Positions 1-9,152 of a stretch of 64,000 nt of DNA are shown one piece after another (positions within the stretch are counted from its first letter, which is position 1; the number at the start of each line of letters is the position of its first letter). The position numbers and the translations under genes are program-made. Source of the DNA: Desulfosporosinus sp. (GTDB taxonomy: Bacteria > Bacillota > Desulfitobacteriia > Desulfitobacteriales > Desulfitobacteriaceae); the NCBI GenBank assembly GCA_031292095.1, contig JARLHU010000084.1, positions 1 to 64,000 of the forward strand, in the 5' to 3' direction. The notes beneath the pieces are model-generated. The model worked only from the letters and a program-made list of their open reading frames with translations. It made no database searches and was not told the DNA's origin.

Positions 1-1497
1 CATAGTGTCATGAAACAAGGCTATTATCAAGGGATTGTCGACAGCATACTCGCGATTGACCGCACAGATGATTTTATCGTTGTGCTTGCGGAGCTGATCC
101 GCAAGTTGGTGGTGGATCATCTACACATTGTTGGAGATATTTACGACCGCGGTTATGGAGCGCATCAAGTGATGGATACACTCAGAAGGCATCATTCGGT
201 GGACATCCAATGGGGCAATCACGATGTGCTTTGGATTGGCGCTGCATGCGGTTCGGAGGTGTGTATGGCAGGCGCGCTGCGAGTGTCGCTTCGCTATGCG
301 AATCTGGAGACTATTGAGGAAGACTACGGCTTGAACCTCACGCCACTAATGCGTCTCGCGCTCGATCATTATCAGGGGGAATACGCACCGACATTTCAAG
401 TGAAAGTCAAAGAGACTTATTTGCGGGAAAAGGACCTGGATCTGTTGTCGCGGATGCAAAAAGCCATTGCGGTGATCCAAATGAAATTAGAAGGGCAATT
501 GATTATGCGGCGTCCAGAACTACAGCTTGCTGATCGACAGTTCCTGCATCGGATTGACTATCAGGCGGGTACTGTCACCCTCAATGGCCAGGTGTACCGG
601 CTGATGGACGCGGATTTCCCTACGGTAGATCCAGAGCGGCCCTATGAGCTGACGAAGGATGAACAGAATGTGGTGAACAAGCTCAAGGTGTCTTTTCAGC
701 ATTCCTCGGATCTGCAGAAGCATGCACGGTTTTTAATCGACAAAGGGAGCATGTACAAGGTCTACAATGGCAATCTGCTCTACCACGCGTGTATACCACT
801 GACGGAGGAGGGCGATTTTCAGGAGTTTGAGTTGTGTGGTCGACCGCTTAGAGGCAAGGCGCTGCTGGATGCCTTCGATGAAATGGTCAGAAAGGCCTAT
901 TACGCCCAGGATTCTCAGGAGAAGGCGCAGGCCCTGGATATGGTGTGGTATTTATGGTGCGGCGCGAATTCGCCCTTGTTCGGCAAGAGCAAAATGGCCA
1001 CCTTCGAGCGGTATTTTATCGCCGAAAAAGAGACACACAAAGAAGTAAAAAACTCCTATTATGCGTTGCGCGACGACGAATCGGTCTGTGTGCGTATTCT
1101 GGGTGAATTCGGCCTGAATGCAGCCACCAGTCACATCATCAATGGTCATGTGCCTGTAAAGGTCACTGCGGGCGAGGCGCCGATCAGAGCCAACGGTAAG
1201 CTCATTACCATCGACGGCGGGTTTGCCAAAGCCTATCAGAAAGTGACGGGTATTGCCGGTTACACTCTCATCTTCAATTCCCAGGGGATGCACTTGGTGT
1301 CACATGAGCCCTTCGAATCCAAGGAGCGCGCCATTTGTGAAGATTTGGACATATTACCAACCAGTGTATTCATAGAGAAAAACCGAGCCCGCATGCTGGT
1401 GGGTGACACGGACATAGGGATGGGGCTCAAAGCGGATATCGTTACGTTGAAGAGCCTTTTGGAAGCGTATCGCGATGGGTCGGTGAAAGAGCAGTAG
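1..1497 (+). CDS. fbp: Fructose-1,6-bisphosphatase class III, 3' part
   Basis: Hydrolyses fructose 1,6-bisphosphate to fructose 6-phosphate in gluconeogenesis. The reading frame is open from the window edge, so the gene begins upstream; about 498 residues are visible and the family is usually about 640-670, so roughly 150 N-terminal residues are missing. Metallophosphatase motifs are clear: GDIYDRG, then GNHD about 25 residues later, and the late INGHVPV histidine motif. This class is typical of Firmicutes and is unrelated to the class I and II enzymes. It converges on the next gene with an 11-bp gap. It fits functionally with pckA and the glycogen genes further along. Confident in the family. 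Confidence 0.93.
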   Translation, partial: HSVMKQGYYQGIVDSILAIDRTDDFIVVLAELIRKLVVDHLHIVGDIYDRGYGAHQVMDTLRRHHSVDIQWGNHDVLWIGAACGSEVCMAGALRVSLRYANLETIEEDYGLNLTPLMRLALDHYQGEYAPTFQVKVKETYLREKDLDLLSRMQKAIAVIQMKLEGQLIMRRPELQLADRQFLHRIDYQAGTVTLNGQVYRLMDADFPTVDPERPYELTKDEQNVVNKLKVSFQHSSDLQKHARFLIDKGSMYKVYNGNLLYHACIPLTEEGDFQEFELCGRPLRGKALLDAFDEMVRKAYYAQDSQEKAQALDMVWYLWCGANSPLFGKSKMATFERYFIAEKETHKEVKNSYYALRDDESVCVRILGEFGLNAATSHIINGHVPVKVTAGEAPIRANGKLITIDGGFAKAYQKVTGIAGYTLIFNSQGMHLVSHEPFESKERAICEDLDILPTSVFIEKNRARMLVGDTDIGMGLKADIVTLKSLLEAYRDGSVKEQ

Positions 1498-1508
1498 TGC
1501 GGTAAGTG

Positions 1509-3797
1509 TCAAGTCAGAACAGGAAAAATTATAAAGAATGTTGTTCCACATGGATTAGATTCAATGTGCACCTTGGCGTTATGAGATTCTGCAATTTTGT
1601 AGCATGATGCTAAACCCAACCCCGTCCCAGTATCTTTGGTCGTAAAGAAGGGCGTTCCTAGCTTACTTATATATTCTGGTAGAATACCGCATCCCTCATC
1701 CGCAATTGCTAGCACTACCAAGTCGCCCTGTAAATAAGTTTTAATAGTTAGAGAACCTCTTTCTAGCATTGCTTCAAGTCCATTGCGAGTTAAATTTAGT
1801 ACCAATTGGGAGATTTCTTGTTCATCTAGGTTTATATTGGGAATATTCCCTGGGATAAAACTAATTTGTTTATCTTGGGTAAACGTGTCGGCTTCTAAAA
1901 GAGGATATAAGTCATTTATTATATCGTTAAGGTTTTGAGGTTTTATTCTAGTTTCTTTTGTTTGAGATAAGGAAAGAAACTCTGTAATAATCGCGTTTGC
2001 CCGATCCAGTTCCGAAATCATCAGTTCGAAAGTAGACTTCTTAGCTTCATATTCAGGTTTTGATCCTAACAGTTGGAGGTAACCACGCACAGTGGTCATG
2101 GGATTCCTTACTTCATGCGCAATACTAGCTGCCATTTGGCCAATCAGGTTTAGTCGATCCAGCTTAGCCATCTCTTTTTGAACATGCTTTTGATCGGTAA
2201 TGTCAACAAGTCCTGTTATGTGGCAAGGCTGTTCATCTAAATAGAATAATTGACTCCAACTAAGACCCTGACGGATTTCGCCTAATTTGGTGCGGAAGTC
2301 AAGTTCTTCATTCTCTAACCTGCTCTGTTCCATTAGCTTCTTCCCACATCTTTGCCTCTTGTCCGTATCCACAAAAAAATTCAATTCTTTTGCAGTGCGA
2401 CCAATAATATCCTCATGGGTATAACCTGTACCAGAACAAAATGCCTCATTGGCATCTATGAATTTTCCTTCTTTCACAGTGGCCAAAGCCATCATAATCG
2501 GTCCACCATGAAAAGCTTTGGAGAATTTCTCTTCAGATTGAAGCAAGGTTTCTTCTGCTAGTTTACGACTCGTAATGTCTCGGAAATAGCAACTCACTCC
2601 AGCTTCTGTAGGGTAAGCAGTTGCATCAATCCATTTATTACCTAACGCTTCGGAAATGACTTCAAAAGTAACCGGCCTCTTTTCGTTCATTACATCATGA
2701 TAGTGTTGTAGGGCGGTATCATTGATCTTAAATACTTCAGTCATTTTTTTGCCCAATAGCTGATCACGAGATTTTCCGAAGACTATTTCTGCTCCGTTAT
2801 TCACGTATGTGTAATGCAAGTTCCTATCAACCGTGAAAAAACAATCTGTCATGCTTTCGAGAATTGATAACATCTCTTTTTGAGATTTTATCAATTCCTC
2901 ATGCGCTAATTCTCTTTCAGTAATATCTCTTTTCTGATCAGTAATATCGTTGACAATCGCTGCACATGCGTATTCGCCACTAGGCATCTGAAAACTAGAC
3001 AAGTCAGTGACAAAGTGCCTACCATCTACTGTAGCAATTTCTTTGCGCAGTTGATTAGTCGTATTCAGCCATGTTCTATCGGAGTTCAGTAATAGATTCG
3101 GATTTTCAATATACGGGTATGATTGATGTTGCGTTTTTAGAGTTTTGCTAAACAAAATGGGTCCCTGGGCATCAAAAATCATTAAGCTTATTGGACTGTA
3201 GTTAATTAAGGTATTCAGGATCGAAGTTTTGCCAAAAAATTCGTAGGTCCAGAAGTAGAAGTTAAATATTATGGTTGTTGCCAGCGGAGTGATGATTAAG
3301 AAAGGAACGGCGACAATTCTAAAAACCATTGTGGAATTGCCCCTCATAGGGGGGATAAATATTGCTATAAATAGTGAAATACAGGCCATGAGGATGCCGA
3401 TAAGAAACCAAAGCAATGGTTTCTTTCCATTTTGCTTGCTCTTTAAATGTCTACCTAAGATAATTCCAAAACAAGCAAAAAAGATAATGCTGGTGATGCC
3501 TCCCATCGAACCACTTCCGCCCGCATAGTACCGATACAGAGAACTTATGATAGCTGCTAGCGCAGCAGTAATTGGACCACCAATGAAACCTGCCATAGTC
3601 ATCGTGATAAGTCGGAAATCATAGAAACGACCTTCGGCAACCGTGATTCTACCGTACATTACAAAGATAGTTATAAGACCGAATATAACACCTAAAATGT
3701 AATGAGAGTATTTTTTGTTGAGAGACAATTCGAGCCATATGACAACGCCGCAGAGAAATAAAACACTAATAACATTAGATACAAGGCCATAGTACAA
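1509..3797 (-). CDS. LytS-type membrane PAS sensor histidine kinase
   Basis: Membrane sensor kinase of 762 residues. The first ~190 residues form several hydrophobic segments resembling the 5TM-5TMR_LYT module (GGPITAALAA and a small-residue AGGSGSMGG stretch). At least three PAS-like segments follow, then HisKA with the phospho-acceptor histidine in ASIAHEVRNP (about residue 561), and an ATPase domain with NGLEAML, DEGCGI and TGTGLGLAS. The start is TTG at 3797, chosen because AGGAGG lies eight bases upstream. No response regulator gene is adjacent, so it is probably an orphan kinase; sporulation-type KinB/KinC-like input to Spo0F is one possibility but is inference. The ligand is unknown. 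Confidence 0.9.
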   Translation of the reverse strand: MYYGLVSNVISVLFLCGVVIWLELSLNKKYSHYILGVIFGLITIFVMYGRITVAEGRFYDFRLITMTMAGFIGGPITAALAAIISSLYRYYAGGSGSMGGITSIIFFACFGIILGRHLKSKQNGKKPLLWFLIGILMACISLFIAIFIPPMRGNSTMVFRIVAVPFLIITPLATTIIFNFYFWTYEFFGKTSILNTLINYSPISLMIFDAQGPILFSKTLKTQHQSYPYIENPNLLLNSDRTWLNTTNQLRKEIATVDGRHFVTDLSSFQMPSGEYACAAIVNDITDQKRDITERELAHEELIKSQKEMLSILESMTDCFFTVDRNLHYTYVNNGAEIVFGKSRDQLLGKKMTEVFKINDTALQHYHDVMNEKRPVTFEVISEALGNKWIDATAYPTEAGVSCYFRDITSRKLAEETLLQSEEKFSKAFHGGPIMMALATVKEGKFIDANEAFCSGTGYTHEDIIGRTAKELNFFVDTDKRQRCGKKLMEQSRLENEELDFRTKLGEIRQGLSWSQLFYLDEQPCHITGLVDITDQKHVQKEMAKLDRLNLIGQMAASIAHEVRNPMTTVRGYLQLLGSKPEYEAKKSTFELMISELDRANAIITEFLSLSQTKETRIKPQNLNDIINDLYPLLEADTFTQDKQISFIPGNIPNINLDEQEISQLVLNLTRNGLEAMLERGSLTIKTYLQGDLVVLAIADEGCGILPEYISKLGTPFFTTKDTGTGLGLASCYKIAESHNAKVHIESNPCGTTFFIIFPVLT

Positions 3798-4155
3798 AGT
3801 GGCTACCTCCTATTGGAATAGTTATAATTTATTAATTGTACATTAAATGTTAACAAAACTTTGTCGGATTATTTTGTCGTATTACAATAATAAATTGTAA
3901 TATAACCCACATTCATGAGCAAGCTAAAATAATAATAGTTTATCGTAATATGAGTTCAACAAATATCAAACAGTAAGGCCGCCTGTTGATAAGGCGACCT
4001 GCCTGATCCTGTTTTATTTATATCCACGCAGGGCGTGTAATTAAAAGCAAGGAAAACGTACATACAGACGAGGATTCTTAATCAAAGAAAACATACCCCC
4101 ATCGGTACCAAGCGATGGGGGCTGGAAGTTAGATATAAGAAGGCTATTATCAGTG
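3798..4155. other. Intergenic region between kinase and DUF3786 gene
   Basis: No gene is seen here. The part near 3800-3960 is very AT-rich and should carry the kinase promoter on the minus strand. A small inverted repeat (GGCCGCC...GGCGACC type) lies near 3980-4000, and the terminator hairpin of the DUF3786 gene is at 4096-4121. Confidence 0.5.
4096..4121 (-). terminator. Terminator hairpin of the DUF3786 gene
   Basis: Perfect 9-bp arms CCCCCATCG / CGATGGGGG with an 8-base loop. On the minus strand it is followed by a T-rich stretch (TATGTTTTCTTT) and lies 35 bp after the stop of the DUF3786 gene. The loop/stem edge contains ATCGGTA, shared with other hairpins in this window. Confidence 0.65.
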
Positions 4156-4806
4156 CTAATTAACGTCATTCTGCTCGTTCTTGTCTAACCAGAAGATAAT
4201 TTTCTCCGCTATGTTGTTGCCCAGAACGTTTAAACTCTCCGTACTGAGGTGCATACTGGCAGTGGCGTCAAAAAGAATGTTGACCCGGGCAGGCCATTCT
4301 TCGTCAGCAAGCCACAGTATAAAGGCAAGTTGCAGTCTGGGGAAAGCCGGTATGGCAAAGGCTAGGTCTCCCATGGCAAGTTTTTTGCCGCCAAGATTGA
4401 GGCAGGCAAGCTCAAACTCAACTGGGGAGGAACCAAAGCGTTTAGCCAAAGGATCCATTGCTTCCAGCTTAAAGGCTGCGTAGTGGTTGTTTCCCCACGG
4501 TATTTCCCTAAAAGAGATCCATCTACCAGTTGGCTGCACCCCACAAACTTCAGTTAGGTAGTGGAGAATAAGAATCCGGTCGGTTATTTCAACCCAATCC
4601 CCATGTTCTTTTGATTCAGTAGGGGTGATTTCGCCCCCAGGGTGCTGGACTTGATATAACTTTCCCCCGTAGCGGATGATCAACCCTGAGTCGCCATAGG
4701 GTTCTGCACCGGAAAGTTCCAGCATTTTGGACAAACTGCGTTTGGCAAATTCCCGTTTGGCATGTTCCAAAGCGTCACGATATTTTTTCTGATTTTCTTT
4801 AGCCAT
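4156..4806 (-). CDS. DUF3786 domain protein
   Basis: Cytoplasmic protein of 216 residues resembling DUF3786 proteins of anaerobes. There is a charged N-terminal helix, then a central part with ILILHYL and a region with WISFREIPWG, as in that family. The start is taken at MAKENQ (4806) because GGAGG lies about eight bases upstream; an upstream in-frame start adds 15 residues without a ribosome site. DUF3786 genes often occur near corrinoid or C1 metabolism genes, but here the neighbours are a kinase and a peptidase. The molecular function is not known. Confidence 0.75.
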   Translation of the reverse strand: MAKENQKKYRDALEHAKREFAKRSLSKMLELSGAEPYGDSGLIIRYGGKLYQVQHPGGEITPTESKEHGDWVEITDRILILHYLTEVCGVQPTGRWISFREIPWGNNHYAAFKLEAMDPLAKRFGSSPVEFELACLNLGGKKLAMGDLAFAIPAFPRLQLAFILWLADEEWPARVNILFDATASMHLSTESLNVLGNNIAEKIIFWLDKNEQNDVN

Positions 4807-5022
4807 ATTTAATCCTCCAAGCTTTGCGTTTTCTGCATTACATGGTGTCACTAATTACTTTATAAGGATAACCTTGAACCAGTTATCGTGCAAGGGGAAA
4901 ACTATGATCAGTGACTGGATTGAGTAGGGAACCACCAAGAGGACTGTCAAAGAAATGTGATTGAGAAGGAGAATCCTTGAAACTGAGAAATCGATGGAGT
5001 ATAAAGACTGACGGGTTAGGGG

Positions 5023-6027
5023 TTATAAAGTTTTTATGAAGCTGTTCTGAAAATTGTCTATTGTGGTGTGGAAAGTAGCCTGAAAATCTGTACCTGCATT
5101 TTCAGTCTTTAGGTTTTGAATAAAAGTCCTGTAAGTAGATGTCCCATGTTGTTTTACTAGTTGCTCAACAGCCATAAAGTCTTCGTATTCGATATTATAT
5201 TGTGCGTTAAGAATATCGTTTTCTGAAGCAGTCAAGGGGAGTAAAATACCCTTTTGAGCAGCATTTCGCACGTCAGCTTCAAGATATGTCATTTCTAGAG
5301 ATGCTTTTTGTGGATTTACTTTTTGCATAGCCGTTAGCCCAATACGCCAAGCTGTCCCTTCGTTAAGCCAAGTTGGCAGTTGGCCGCCATAATTTTGACT
5401 AGATGCACAAGCATGGAAAAGTTCGTGGCTGAGAACATTAGCGAGATCACTATTATCTGCTAGATTATATAATGGAATCCAGATTGTTGTGTCGACAGTT
5501 AGACCTCCTGAATTGGTGACGATTGATTGTATGGAACTAGGATCTATATTTGCCTGGCTTAAAGCCTGGGCATAGGTCTTTGATGATGAGAATAAGACAA
5601 CTTGAATAGTTTTTGCTGGAGTTAATCCGACAACTGTATTTAATGTTGGTAAAGATATGTCTTTTATCATTTGACTAGCTTGAGTAAGACTTGTGACTGA
5701 CACAGCATTATCACCAGCCTTGATGTAAACATTTGTTGCAACCTTTTGGCTCGTAGAGATTTGAGTGGATGGAAGACTACGTAATTTTTTAGCGATATGT
5801 TCCACCTGCCTATTTCTAACTGAGCTATGGTTTGGCTTTTGAAGATTGGAACCGGACGATGAACTGCTACCTTGCGGATCGCTCTGAGTTGTGGTTTGGG
5901 GAGCTTGAGTTCCCTGAATAGAGTTGGAGTTCGAAAGATTACCGTGAAGCAAAGAGGAAACAATTAATACTATTGTGGCAACTAAAGTTGTGATCACTTT
6001 CAAAAGGTGACTTAATAAGTCATTCAT
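5023..6027 (-). CDS. Membrane-anchored HExxH zinc metallopeptidase (gluzincin-like)
   Basis: 334 residues. An N-terminal hydrophobic segment (about residues 9-27) acts as a signal anchor or signal peptide, followed by a low-complexity Ser/Thr/Gln/Pro linker to about residue 65. The catalytic motif is HELFH (His201, Glu202, His205); the likely third ligand is Glu223 in WLNEGTA, 18 residues later, the spacing of gluzincins of the peptidase MA type. The extracellular domain therefore probably cleaves peptides or proteins outside the membrane. GGGAG eight bases before the ATG supports the start. It appears monocistronic. The substrate is unknown. Confidence 0.8.
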   Translation of the reverse strand: MNDLLSHLLKVITTLVATIVLIVSSLLHGNLSNSNSIQGTQAPQTTTQSDPQGSSSSSGSNLQKPNHSSVRNRQVEHIAKKLRSLPSTQISTSQKVATNVYIKAGDNAVSVTSLTQASQMIKDISLPTLNTVVGLTPAKTIQVVLFSSSKTYAQALSQANIDPSSIQSIVTNSGGLTVDTTIWIPLYNLADNSDLANVLSHELFHACASSQNYGGQLPTWLNEGTAWRIGLTAMQKVNPQKASLEMTYLEADVRNAAQKGILLPLTASENDILNAQYNIEYEDFMAVEQLVKQHGTSTYRTFIQNLKTENAGTDFQATFHTTIDNFQNSFIKTL

Positions 6028-6545
6028 CTATGATACTCCCTTACCTGATAAAAATAGCTTCACACCCGATAATATCTACATGTTAACATACCTTTCGGTA
6101 TGAAGCATATTCTTTCTCTGTAATTGCTTGTAATGGACCTTAAAGGATCAGCAAAAAGAAATGGCTGCTATGATTAAGAAACAACCGGTAACAGGGTGGC
6201 TTAAGATATTTCCTATATTTCAACAAAACTTACCTTTAAATACTTGCAATTAATATGTGGATTTTAGTACAATGTAGATGGTACAAGGTCACGTCCTTTC
6301 ATTTGCCCCCCCATCGGTAACGGCGCTGGGGGCTTTTTTTTGTAAGAACGGCAAAAAGGCATTGAACAAAGTTTCATTCCAAAAGACTCATACCGTTGAT
6401 TTTGACCAAGAAGCAGGTGAAAAATAACGGAATTGTTAAATCAACCTTGAAAACGGAAGCAGTGGAACACTGAATCTTGAAAACCGACGATCTCAGGAAT
6501 GGAATGTGAGGAATAAAAATGGATGATCTTTTAATATTGTTTATT
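6028..6545. other. Intergenic region upstream of the peptidase gene
   Basis: About 520 bp without a convincing gene. It holds the minus-strand peptidase promoter region and one strong plus-strand terminator-like hairpin (6305-6341) that has no intact plus-strand gene in front of it. A 30-codon plus-strand reading frame near 6162-6254 has only a distant AAAGGA and is not counted as a gene. Confidence 0.5.
6305..6341 (+). terminator. Orphan rho-independent terminator-like hairpin
   Basis: GCCCCC ... GGGGGC stem with ATCGGTAACGG in the loop, followed by eight T residues on the plus strand. No plus-strand gene ends nearby, so it may end a small RNA or a lost gene. Confidence 0.7.
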
Positions 6546-8624
6546 TTAGGATCCGTATCGTTTTTGTAAGGACACATAGTCTGTTTTTCCGCTACCTAAA
6601 AGTGGAAGCTTATCTACAAGAGTGAGCTCAGACGGCATTAATAGTGGCGATAAATTCCTTGAACTAATGAAGGCCCTGAGTGTTTTTAATGAATGGCCTT
6701 CGTCTGTCATAAAGAGAACAATTTTTTCGCCTTTAGATGGGTCGGCCGTAACCAGTGTCGCAAGGTTCGATGTTCCAAAACATTCAGAGGCTACTTCTTC
6801 GCTAAGATCTAAGGAAACCATCTCGCCTGCAATTTTGGCAAAACGCTTAAGCCGCGATTTGATGGTGATGAACCCTTGCTCGTCAATTTCGACAATGTCA
6901 CCAGTCCTATACCAGTCTTTAAGTGGCTTAAAACCTTCTCCGTGAATAAGATAGCCTTCCATGAGGTTAGCTCCTTTAACGAGAAGGTTGCCACCGCTTT
7001 CAATTCCTTCGACAGGTTCGAGCTTGTACTCTATTCCTGGCAAAAAACAACCAACACTCCCTTTTTTGTTGAGAAGCGGAGTGTTTAAAGAAAGAATTGG
7101 AGATGCTTCTGTAGTGCCATACCCTTCATAGATGCGAATCCCAAATTTATCGATCCACAGTTCACGGACTTCTTCTTTCAGCTTCTCTGCACCAGCAAAG
7201 ACGTATCGAAGCGAATAGAAGTCATAGGGATGGGCATTTTTACCATAACCTTTTAAAAAAGTTGATGTCCCAAAAAGAATTGTGCAGTTCTTTTCGTAAG
7301 CAATCTCGGGAATTATCCTATAATGCAAGGGAGTTGGATATAAGAACACTTGAACGTTGCATAACACAGGCAATAATGTTCCCGCTGTAAGTCCAAAACT
7401 ATGGAACATAGGGAGCACATTTAGAAACTTATCTTTATCCGTTATATCAATAACACTTTTTGCTTGTTGAATATTGCTATAGATATTTCTATGGGAGAGA
7501 ACAACACCCTTTGGTTTACTTTCAGTTCCCGAGGTAAACATTATTAGATTTCCATCTTTAAACTCGGAACGTTTTTTTAACAGATAACTGCAGAAACTAT
7601 TCAACTTATCGCCCATTGTAATACTTGCTTTAACATCTTCCAAGTATGTGATTTTAATTTTTGGCGCTAAGGCCGTAATATGATCATTAAGTTCTGCTTT
7701 ATTTATAAATTCTCTCGAAGTGAGTATCTCTTTTATTTCAGCAGTTTCACAGCAGTCTAATAGATTCTGCTGTCCGATTGAGAAGTTGAGAATAGCAGCG
7801 GTTATCCCGTTTTTAAAAAGAGCAAATAATGTGGACACCTGTGCGACAGAGTTAGGCAGGAGAACTCCAACCCCAGACTTGTCTTTGAATTTCGCTCCTA
7901 AGGCATAACTAGATAAAAGTAGCTTTTTATATGACACCTTCTGGTTAATATCCTCAATTATTATGCGGTTTTCATCAGCCACGCTTGCTATATCTAAGAG
8001 CTTGTTAAAAAGATTAATGTTGTTTTCAGAACTACTTTTAACCTGTTCAGCCTGCATAATCCTTAAAATGGTATCTGAAGCCATGATTTTCTGCGCTTTA
8101 AGGGACTTTTCAGTTTCTATAGGCATATAAAATGGATCGCCTACCCTGATCAATACCTTTGGAAAAATCTTCGTCGTAACTTTGTTTTGCAAGTAAGAAA
8201 GCTTCGACCTTTCTAATCCTCTGAGGGTAATTGGATAAATTCTAGCGTTTGACTTTAGAGCCACATGAGCCGCTCCACCATATATTTTCATTAATCCACC
8301 GGTTGTTGTGATTCTACCTTCTGGAAAAATAAGTAATATTTTTCCGCTTTTGACTTCTTTAATTATCTGTCTTATTGAAAATGGATTCAACGGGCCTACA
8401 GTGATATGTTTAGTCGTGTTCACTAAGAAGGCATATTTCTTGGCAATTTCAGTATTTACCACAAAACATACATTATCTGGCAGATTTAGAGCCAAAATGA
8501 TCGCATCAAGTAACGACGTGTGATTAGGCATTAAGATTGTCGGCTCGGAAAAATCCAACTTATCTAGGTTTTTTAATTTAATTTTAAACAATCTATTAAC
8601 GATTAGTTTGAGAAGTTTCTTCAA
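6546..8624 (-). CDS. aas: Aas-like bifunctional acyltransferase / acyl-ACP synthetase
   Basis: Fusion of a PlsC-type acyltransferase and an AMP-forming acyl ligase, as in Aas, which re-acylates lysophospholipids at the membrane. With the TTG start at 8624 the protein has 692 residues (E. coli Aas 719). Acyltransferase motifs are NHTSLLD (His35, Asp40) and FPEGR (about 100-104). The ligase half has FTSGTESKPKG (363-373), GYGTTEAS (501-508) and YRTGDIVEID. TTG was chosen because AGAGGGGAT precedes it at good spacing; the frame stays open upstream to 8747, but that part has no ribosome site and runs through a terminator-like hairpin. Lysophospholipid repair is the family role; free fatty acid activation is also possible. 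Confidence 0.85.
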   Translation of the reverse strand: MKKLLKLIVNRLFKIKLKNLDKLDFSEPTILMPNHTSLLDAIILALNLPDNVCFVVNTEIAKKYAFLVNTTKHITVGPLNPFSIRQIIKEVKSGKILLIFPEGRITTTGGLMKIYGGAAHVALKSNARIYPITLRGLERSKLSYLQNKVTTKIFPKVLIRVGDPFYMPIETEKSLKAQKIMASDTILRIMQAEQVKSSSENNINLFNKLLDIASVADENRIIIEDINQKVSYKKLLLSSYALGAKFKDKSGVGVLLPNSVAQVSTLFALFKNGITAAILNFSIGQQNLLDCCETAEIKEILTSREFINKAELNDHITALAPKIKITYLEDVKASITMGDKLNSFCSYLLKKRSEFKDGNLIMFTSGTESKPKGVVLSHRNIYSNIQQAKSVIDITDKDKFLNVLPMFHSFGLTAGTLLPVLCNVQVFLYPTPLHYRIIPEIAYEKNCTILFGTSTFLKGYGKNAHPYDFYSLRYVFAGAEKLKEEVRELWIDKFGIRIYEGYGTTEASPILSLNTPLLNKKGSVGCFLPGIEYKLEPVEGIESGGNLLVKGANLMEGYLIHGEGFKPLKDWYRTGDIVEIDEQGFITIKSRLKRFAKIAGEMVSLDLSEEVASECFGTSNLATLVTADPSKGEKIVLFMTDEGHSLKTLRAFISSRNLSPLLMPSELTLVDKLPLLGSGKTDYVSLQKRYGS

Positions 8625-8655
8625 CGGCGATCCCCTCTTCACATATAAATAATAA

Positions 8656-8679
8656 AAGACTCTTTGTCGCAAGAGTCTT
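8656..8679 (-). terminator. Terminator-like hairpin in the aas leader
   Basis: On the minus strand AAGACTCTT-gcgaca-AAGAGTCTT forms a perfect 9-bp stem followed immediately by TTATTATTT. It lies between the promoter (8770-8796) and the TTG start (8624), so it would stop transcription before the gene unless read through: a possible attenuator. Confidence 0.6.
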
Positions 8680-8769
8680 AGAGTTCTTTGTCTAGTTTTA
8701 CAGGAAAAAAGATTATTTGGACTAAATACACTATTATCGTTTATCAATTAACATTATATGTCTGCTGGT

Positions 8770-8796
8770 ATTATATCATTAAACTGTATTTGTCAA
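8770..8796 (-). promoter_or_regulatory. Predicted sigma-A promoter of aas
   Basis: On the minus strand TTGACA (8796-8791) and TATAAT (8775-8770) are both perfect, spaced by 15 bases, somewhat shorter than the usual 17. The start of transcription would be near 8763, giving a leader of about 140 bases. Confidence 0.6.
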
Positions 8797-8915
8797 CATG
8801 ATTAACAATATGTAAAATAGATTATGACGATAGAGGTTGGGTATAGACAAGATTTTAAGGGAATGTTAGACTTTATTTGGAACTATATTGCGATTGAAAA
8901 AAGGAGGATATACTT

Positions 8916-9152
8916 ATGTTAGCGCAAAATCCTGCATTCAGAACTAGCCTATCCCTTCGCTACCAGTACCAGTTCCACGTCGGAGACCGTGTCGAGACGT
9001 ATAATCACTGCGAAGGAACTGTTGTCCGTGTTGAGATTGATGAAAGTGGAGTATTTATAATAGTGCGGTTTGAAACTCTAAACGGCGAATTTGCTTACGA
9101 CCCCTACGAGCTGAGAGTAATTCAATTAAGTTCTAGCGTAACTGATGTTTGA
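8916..9152 (+). CDS. Small conserved-looking hypothetical protein, 78 aa
   Basis: Starts 9 bases after a strong AAAGGAGG. The middle part (FHVGDRVETY... GTVVRVEIDESGVFIIVRFE) alternates hydrophobic residues with VGDRV and GTVV turns, resembling a small beta-barrel of the KOW/SH3 kind. The 3' end overlaps the convergent sigma-54 activator gene by 20 bp. No specific function can be given. Confidence 0.7.
   Translation: MLAQNPAFRTSLSLRYQYQFHVGDRVETYNHCEGTVVRVEIDESGVFIIVRFETLNGEFAYDPYELRVIQLSSSVTDV

Noticed and set aside
6374-6577. 67-codon minus-strand frame downstream of the aas-like gene
   Set aside because: Overlaps the gene end, no ribosome site, no recognisable protein.
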